Below, piece by piece: positions 5,971 through 11,100 of a stretch of 11,100 bases of DNA. The number at the start of each line of letters is the position of its first letter. The stretch's first letter is position 1. The translations under genes were made by a program, and so were the position numbers. Source of the DNA: Candidatus Cloacimonadota bacterium (lineage in GTDB: Bacteria > Cloacimonadota > Cloacimonadia > JGIOTU-2); NCBI GenBank assembly GCA_014382685.1, contig JACNJG010000181.1:13880-24979 (forward strand). Reading direction: 5' to 3'. The notes under the pieces were generated by a model, which was not told where the DNA came from, did no database searches, and saw only the letters and a program-made list of their open reading frames with translations.

Positions 5971-8900
5971 CTAATCAAGCTTCACAGAGACTATTTTGGA
6001 CACGCCTTCTTCTTCCATTGTGATGCCATAAAGGTAGTCAACAGCTTCGATGGTTCGTTTATTATGTGTAATAATAAGGAATTGCGTATTGGTTGAAAAT
6101 TTATTCAACAGTTTGAGAAATCTCCCGACGTTTGAATCATCGAGGGGTGCGTCGATCTCATCCAGAATACAAAAGGGACTCGGCTTAACAAGGTAGATGG
6201 AGAAAAGAAGTGCGATCGCAGTAAGCGCCTTCTCTCCGCTTGACAACAGATTGATATTCGTGATCTTTTTTCCTTTTGGGTTGGAGTAGATTTCAATTTT
6301 TGAATTAAGCGGATTTGACTGATTTTCCAGTTTTAGCACACCTTTGCCGCCATTAAATATCTCTTTGTATATCGTATCAAAATTTTTCTGAATAATAGTA
6401 AAAGTTTTCATGAACATCTTTTCTGCAGTTTCATTGAGTTGGGAGATCGCTTCCTTGAGATTGGTTTTGGAATCAACCAGGTCTTTTCGCTGTTCATTAA
6501 GGAATTCCAAACGCTTCTTCTGAGTCTCATAATCATTGATTGCAGCGAGGTTTATGGGTCCCAGATTTTCGAGACGCTTTTCTTGTTTTTCTCTATCTGT
6601 TCGTAGCTCAGCTGGGACAAGCTCTTCATAATCTTCAGTTTTGTCGTGAGATAGGTCATGATGATAATGCTGTATAACATCCTCTTTTAGATGCTCGACC
6701 GTTAGCTTTGTCTCCTGAATTTTAAGCTCGATCTCGTTCTTATTATTGGAAAAAACTCCTTTCTTAAATTCGAGATCATGCAGTTTCATCTTTAGAGTAT
6801 CGAGCTCTTTTCTCAACTCGTGGAATTCGTTTTCAATGCTTACATTTTTTTCTTTGAAAGTACTCAATTCATCCACTTTTTTCTTGAATGATATCTCAAG
6901 CTTCTCAGTTTCTTTCTGCAGATGTTCAATCTCATTTTTTAGAGGTTCGATAGAATTCTGTAAATTTTCGAACTCCTGTTCATTTGCAATCGCAGTTTCC
7001 TTTATTCTAATAATATTCTGTTTTATGTATGTGATATCTTTTTCGAGCTTGGTGATCTCAATTTTCTGATCATTCACCAATCCCTCATAACGGTACTGTT
7101 CTCTGCGGGTTGTTTTCAGTGTTGTTTGAACAGATTCCAGCTTCTTTTGAAGGGCTTTTTCTTCAAGTTCAGGAATCGTATTAAGCTTCTCTTCAACTGA
7201 TTTCAAACCTTTAGTGATCTCAATTCGCCGGATTTCCATTTCTGTAAATTGCTGCTTATTGTCTTTTACCAATTCCTGGAAATTATCTTTCTGGACTGAA
7301 ATGTTAATGAGCTGTTTCTGTTCCTTTTCGAGAAGTACAGACGTATCGTTAAGTTGTTTATTCAGCACCTGAACTTTCTTTATAAACTCGGATTTTTCTG
7401 ATGATGTCTCATCGATTGAGTGTGTTATTTGAGAGTGCTTTTTTTGTAAAGCGGCAATATTTTTATCAGTATTTTGCAATTCAGCTTTGCGGCTGAGAAG
7501 CCCTTTTGAAGAGGTCTCGATCCAGTGTGTGGTCACCACTCCGCGATTAGAAAATATCTCACCATCTTTTGTGATAAAATGGAGAATACTATCACTATTT
7601 TGATACTGATCGATAAGTGAGAGAGCAATATCTCGGTTCTCAACAATATAGTAATTTTCAAGAAGTTTCGGATGCACGATCTCGTTCTTGAAAGTAAGTA
7701 TTTCTGCAAGAGGAACAGCGTTTTCGATCTTTATGGTCTTAGAATTTTTTTTATGATTTGAATGCTTTATGATGAGCTGAGAGGTTAGCTTTTTCTCTTG
7801 CAAAAAGGAGATGATCTCCCGAACATCCCGCTCTTCACAAATTGCTGAAAGAAGTATATTTCTTAATGCCTGTTCAACGAGACCGATAAACTCATCCTTA
7901 ACTGAAATATTTTCTGCAAGAGTAGTAATGTTTGTATTTCCAAATTTTTCTAAAAGTGCTTTTGTGCCATCAGAATATCCTGCGAAATTTTTTTCCCATT
8001 CTTTGAGCTGCTGTTTTTCGTTTTCGAGAGCTTTTATTTGGAGAAGAATATCATGGGATTCATCAAGCAGTTTTTGCTCTTTTGCTTTGATGTCTTCGAT
8101 GTTTTTTTCCTGAGCAAGTTTCTTTTCACGAAGTGTATGAAGCGATTGTGTGCTTTGCTTTTGCTTCTCTTCATGCTCTTTTACGAGTTCGCAGAACTTT
8201 TCATACTTTGTGGTATAATCATTAATTTTATTCTTGATGCGGTCGATCTGTTCTGTGATGAGACGCTGGTGTGTTTCCAGCTCATTTTTTTCATTAAGTA
8301 TTTTTTGTTTTTTGGACTGGAATTCATTTATTTTATGATAGATCTCATCATTTTCTTTATAAAGTTTACTGACATTTTCTTTGATCTCTGCGAGTTTTTT
8401 CTCGAATTTTCCAGTTTGATCTTTTTGGAGAGTAAGAGATTCTTTTGTCTCTTCGAGTTTTTTATATTCTTTTTCAAGAACATCTGAGCCGGATTCTTTT
8501 TGCAATTTTATCGCTTTTATGCGACCGTGAGAGTCCTCGAGTTTATTTTTATTATTTGTGATCTGTTGTTTGTTAAGAAGGATCTGTTTTTCATAGGAAT
8601 TGATCGCATCTTCGATCTCACGCTGCTTTGCCTGCTCCTTTTTGAGCTTATCCTCGATTGCAAGAAGGGCTTGTTCTTTTTTTGTAGTTTCAGCTTCATA
8701 TTGTGCGAGTTCTTTGCTGTTTTGTGTGATCTTTTTTTCAAGATCGAGGAACTTCTCATTCATCGGGGCAAGCTGCTTATGCATTTTGAAAAACTCAATT
8801 CCAGCCAACTGTATCTTAATCATATTTATCTTATTGTTAAGATTTTGATATCGTTTTGCTTTTCCAACCTGATGTCGAAGTGAGCCAACCTGGTATTTTA

Positions 8901-9492
8901 CTTCAGAAATAATATCATCGAGCCGGATAAGGTCATTTTCCACAGAATTAAGTTTGTTCTCACATGTACGCTGGCTCTGGTTATACTTCATGATGCCGGC
9001 AGCTTCTTCAAACAGATAACGCTTGTCTTCATCTGAGCTGTTGAGAAGATCATCGATCATTTTCTGTTCTATGAAGGAATATGCTCTGCGCCCCATACCG
9101 GTATCATAAAAGAGATTGAGAATATCTTTCAGGCGGCAGGACTGTTCGTTGATCTTATACTCACTCTCGCCATCAGCATATAGTTTTCGAGTAACCTTAA
9201 CCTCTTCATATTCAACAGGCAGGATCTTCTTGTCGTTTTCAATTATGATCGAGACTTCTGTGAAACTGTGGGCACTTCGCTTCCTTGTTCCTTTAAAGAT
9301 AACATCACGCATGGTTCCACCGCGGAGCCGACGCGCATTCTGTTCGCCCAGCACCCAGTGAATCGCATCAGAAATGTTTGATTTTCCGCAGCCGTTAGGT
9401 CCGACAATGCCTGTCAGCCCCTTTGAAAAACTAAATTTAATTGGCTCGCCAAAGGATTTGAAGCCGACAATTTCAAGTTGAGATAATTTCAA
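5971..9492 (-). CDS. smc: Chromosome segregation/condensin ATPase Smc
   Basis: This 1173-residue protein is of normal bacterial Smc length. The N-terminal head has Walker A GPNGCGKS (31-38), Q-loop Q51 and the ARRLRG arginine motif (53-58). Two long coiled-coil arms, about 165-495 and 670-1010, flank a hinge at about 503-665 that starts FAGYSDG and ends before GLLSRKAEL. The C-terminal head holds the ABC signature LSSGEKA (1083-1089), Walker B FCILDEID (1107-1114, D1111 and catalytic E1112), a D-loop and the switch histidine H1143. Smc dimerises at the hinge, closes with ScpA/ScpB, and uses ATP to extrude DNA loops and help separate sister chromosomes. All ATPase residues are present. The hinge segment at 649-657 reads NRGVVTTHW where a GG...GG pattern is usual. 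Translation begins at TTG (9492-9490), fixed by AAGGAG 5 nt upstream. It lies 17 nt after the bamA-like gene and 4 nt before the TPR gene, so is probably in one operon; no scp genes are nearby. Confidence 0.98.
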   Translation of the reverse strand: MKLSQLEIVGFKSFGEPIKFSFSKGLTGIVGPNGCGKSNISDAIHWVLGEQNARRLRGGTMRDVIFKGTRKRSAHSFTEVSIIIENDKKILPVEYEEVKVTRKLYADGESEYKINEQSCRLKDILNLFYDTGMGRRAYSFIEQKMIDDLLNSSDEDKRYLFEEAAGIMKYNQSQRTCENKLNSVENDLIRLDDIISEVKYQVGSLRHQVGKAKRYQNLNNKINMIKIQLAGIEFFKMHKQLAPMNEKFLDLEKKITQNSKELAQYEAETTKKEQALLAIEDKLKKEQAKQREIEDAINSYEKQILLNKQQITNNKNKLEDSHGRIKAIKLQKESGSDVLEKEYKKLEETKESLTLQKDQTGKFEKKLAEIKENVSKLYKENDEIYHKINEFQSKKQKILNEKNELETHQRLITEQIDRIKNKINDYTTKYEKFCELVKEHEEKQKQSTQSLHTLREKKLAQEKNIEDIKAKEQKLLDESHDILLQIKALENEKQQLKEWEKNFAGYSDGTKALLEKFGNTNITTLAENISVKDEFIGLVEQALRNILLSAICEERDVREIISFLQEKKLTSQLIIKHSNHKKNSKTIKIENAVPLAEILTFKNEIVHPKLLENYYIVENRDIALSLIDQYQNSDSILHFITKDGEIFSNRGVVTTHWIETSSKGLLSRKAELQNTDKNIAALQKKHSQITHSIDETSSEKSEFIKKVQVLNKQLNDTSVLLEKEQKQLINISVQKDNFQELVKDNKQQFTEMEIRRIEITKGLKSVEEKLNTIPELEEKALQKKLESVQTTLKTTRREQYRYEGLVNDQKIEITKLEKDITYIKQNIIRIKETAIANEQEFENLQNSIEPLKNEIEHLQKETEKLEISFKKKVDELSTFKEKNVSIENEFHELRKELDTLKMKLHDLEFKKGVFSNNKNEIELKIQETKLTVEHLKEDVIQHYHHDLSHDKTEDYEELVPAELRTDREKQEKRLENLGPINLAAINDYETQKKRLEFLNEQRKDLVDSKTNLKEAISQLNETAEKMFMKTFTIIQKNFDTIYKEIFNGGKGVLKLENQSNPLNSKIEIYSNPKGKKITNINLLSSGEKALTAIALLFSIYLVKPSPFCILDEIDAPLDDSNVGRFLKLLNKFSTNTQFLIITHNKRTIEAVDYLYGITMEEEGVSKIVSVKLD

Positions 9493-9497
9493 TGAAA

Positions 9498-9503
9498 CTC
9501 CTT
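9498..9503 (-). promoter_or_regulatory. Shine-Dalgarno AAGGAG deciding the TTG start of smc
   Basis: On the minus strand AAGGAG is followed by TTTCA and then TTG AAA TTA TCT, which begins the conserved Smc N-terminus (L/M-K-L-S-Q-L-E-I). No ATG or GTG lies in frame between the upstream stop and this point. The motif lies in the 17-nt gap after the stop of the bamA-like gene. Confidence 0.85.
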
Positions 9504-9509
9504 AAAATA

Positions 9510-11100
9510 TTAAAATCCTGTTTCAAGTCCAAAATGCACCGTGCCCTGCAAAGGATTTGTCCAAGTGCCGTCCTGATAGCCGATTCCGTAATCTATCTTG
9601 ATAATACCGATTTTGCTTTTGAGACGAACTCCCAAACCAACCCCGATCAGACTTTTATATTCTTCGCAATAGCCGTAATCCACAAATGCAAAAGCACGTG
9701 AATCCCGTGATAGCAGGTATCTGTATTCAAAACTGATGATACCGAATTTGGAAGCTATGAATTGGTTGTCAACAAATCCTCTTAAGCTTTCGTACCCCCC
9801 AAAGGAATACTTATCATAAGTTGAAAGGGTATCGTTTTTGGTAAAGATGAGTTTAATGAGTCCTTTAATGTAAAAGACATTATAATAATTTAAGGGTATC
9901 ACGAGTTCCAACTCTTCAGAAACGAGCTGATCATAGGATTTTTTCGAGCGCCATCTGATCGTGTAATTCGTTGTATTTTTATAGCCATTTCTCGGATTGG
10001 TCGGGTAATCGAGTTTGTTGACCTCAACTATTGCACCTACTCCATTTCTATCTATGCTGAGCGTATCTTCAAGAGAGCTGCTATAGGTGTATTGGAGTCC
10101 AATTTTATTGTAATTTTTCATAGTAAAGAAGGATGCGATCTGAAGATCGGTATTTACGTAGGTTGTATCCACGGTTTTTCTTCGGAGGGAGCCCTCTGCT
10201 GAGATCTGTTGAGCAAGAATAAAGGGCTCGCGGTAGGATATATAAAATTCTGATGATCTTGAAGTGAGCTTATTCCATTTGAACTGTACTTCTCTGTCAG
10301 TCCCGAGAATATTGAGAAATGAGAAGTCGATGAATCCAGTCAGACGCTCCGAAAATGGGATATCCTTTTTTGAAGAAGCCAGCCCGAGTACACCCTGGAA
10401 ATGACTCATGCTTTTCTCTTTAATGGTGACCATTATCTGCCAGTTATTCAAAGGCACTATTTCAACCGATTCGATATATTTTTTATGAAGCAGATTCTGC
10501 TTTGCTCGCTCTATTTTTCTGGAATCATATATCTCATTCTCTTGAAAGTTCAGAAGAAGTTCGAGGGTTTTTTCTTTTGTAACCGTATTACCTTTGAAGA
10601 TAATATCCGAAATGCGTACCAGCTCATTTTCCCGGATGTTGTAATTTAGAAAGAGTGAATCCTCTACAATTCTCATGCTGTCCAGAGAAACCTTGCAGAA
10701 GGGATAGCCCTTTTCAGAATATATAGTAGTGATCATCGTGATGTCACTATTTGCCTTTTGAATGGAGAAAGGAGAATTCTTATGCATGGAAAGGTAGGTT
10801 CCGAGTTTTTCCTGAGAGAAATATTTATTGCCTCTGAATGTAATGTTTTTTATAAGAAGTCGCTGCCCTTCATCGATGATCAGTTTGATCAAAACACCTT
10901 TTCCGTCGTTGGAAGGTATTACTTCCGGAGTAGAGATTTTAGTCAGATAGAATCCGCGCGAGAAATAAAGCTGGAGTATATTTTCGATGTTGTGGTTCAG
11001 TTTCTCATAGGAGAATTTTTCTCCAGGATGAAGACCAAGGGCTTGGATTATCTCGGTGTCGGTAAAATGGGAATTGCCGGAGATCTCGATTGTTTTAATG
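9510..11100 (-). CDS. BamA/TamA-family outer-membrane assembly protein, 5' end off the window
   Basis: The frame is open from the right edge (first full codon at 11099) to the TAA at 9512, giving 529 residues without the N-terminus. Three POTRA domains are visible, at about 1-67 (starts IKTIEISGNSHF), 81-160 (LLIKNITFRGNKYF) and 161-229 (VRISDIIFKGNTVT). Each shows the I-x-F/I-x-G-N opening strand. From about 231 the protein is a beta-barrel of roughly 300 residues. It has the Omp85 loop-6 motif as GGYESLRGF (LRGF at 439-442) and ends in HFGLETGF, a terminal-Phe beta signal. Omp85 proteins fold and insert barrels into the outer membrane; POTRA domains receive clients in the periplasm. BamA is the likeliest role, but TamA-like or lineage-specific Omp85 paralogues cannot be excluded because POTRA number and signal peptide are not visible. 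A TTG at 10892 is internal: coding clearly continues upstream of it. smc follows after 17 nt. Confidence 0.92.
   Translation of the reverse strand, partial: IKTIEISGNSHFTDTEIIQALGLHPGEKFSYEKLNHNIENILQLYFSRGFYLTKISTPEVIPSNDGKGVLIKLIIDEGQRLLIKNITFRGNKYFSQEKLGTYLSMHKNSPFSIQKANSDITMITTIYSEKGYPFCKVSLDSMRIVEDSLFLNYNIRENELVRISDIIFKGNTVTKEKTLELLLNFQENEIYDSRKIERAKQNLLHKKYIESVEIVPLNNWQIMVTIKEKSMSHFQGVLGLASSKKDIPFSERLTGFIDFSFLNILGTDREVQFKWNKLTSRSSEFYISYREPFILAQQISAEGSLRRKTVDTTYVNTDLQIASFFTMKNYNKIGLQYTYSSSLEDTLSIDRNGVGAIVEVNKLDYPTNPRNGYKNTTNYTIRWRSKKSYDQLVSEELELVIPLNYYNVFYIKGLIKLIFTKNDTLSTYDKYSFGGYESLRGFVDNQFIASKFGIISFEYRYLLSRDSRAFAFVDYGYCEEYKSLIGVGLGVRLKSKIGIIKIDYGIGYQDGTWTNPLQGTVHFGLETGF

Noticed and set aside
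5967..5978. In-frame TTG at 5978 as start of the TPR protein
   Set aside because: It adds four residues (with IRS) before MKK, has no Shine-Dalgarno and overlaps smc; the ATG at 5966 gives a standard signal peptide.
8038..8487. Plus-strand open frame of about 149 codons, very rich in Phe, Leu and Ile, looking like a membrane protein
   Set aside because: It is the reverse complement of the Lys/Glu-rich coiled-coil arm of smc, which gives Phe/Leu/Ser-rich antisense frames automatically. Other plus-strand frames at 6746-7069, 8500-8883 and 7811-8113 have the same cause.
10890..10892. TTG at 10892 as start of the BamA-like protein
   Set aside because: The frame continues open to the window edge and encodes another POTRA domain upstream, so the codon is internal.

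Overview
The window looks like chromosomal DNA from a Gram-negative bacterium of the Fibrobacteres-Chlorobi-Bacteroidetes (FCB) side of the tree, most plausibly Cloacimonadota or a similar candidate lineage. Three things point there: a secreted protein with a C-terminal type IX secretion (T9SS) sorting domain, a PorV/PorQ-type outer-membrane protein beside it, and a BamA-family barrel. Clear Shine-Dalgarno sequences before smc and the porV-like gene, and a TTGACA -35 box before the tRNA, argue mildly against Bacteroidota proper. The assignment is inference; no rRNA or other taxonomic marker is present.

Every supported gene lies on the minus strand, so the transcriptional order runs from the right edge to the left: bamA-like (5' end off the window) - smc - TPR protein - tRNA-Leu(CAA) - porV-like - M6 metalloprotease - an uncharacterised membrane-associated protein (3' end off the window).

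Right half (about 4884-11100): a BamA/TamA-family protein with three visible POTRA domains and a barrel is followed 17 nt later by a full-length smc with a TTG start. Four nt after smc comes an exported TPR-repeat protein. The tight spacing suggests one operon combining outer-membrane assembly, chromosome organisation and a periplasmic scaffold-type protein.

Middle (about 4622-4883): a complete tRNA-Leu with its own likely promoter. I see no convincing intrinsic terminator after it, and the 132 nt leading to the porV-like gene hold no gene and no strong promoter.

Left half (1-4621): a PorV/PorQ-like barrel, a 1081-residue M6 (immune inhibitor A type) zinc metalloprotease with an FG-GAP-like segment and a T9SS type A sorting domain, then a gene overlapping the protease stop codon as ATGA. 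The protease is a probable T9SS cargo, and the PorV-like protein is a candidate shuttle or outer-membrane partner for it.

I saw no mobile element, CRISPR array or obvious defence system. The most unusual point is the Smc hinge, where a normally glycine-rich segment appears to have lost most of its glycines. No stretch longer than 300 bases lacks a gene.
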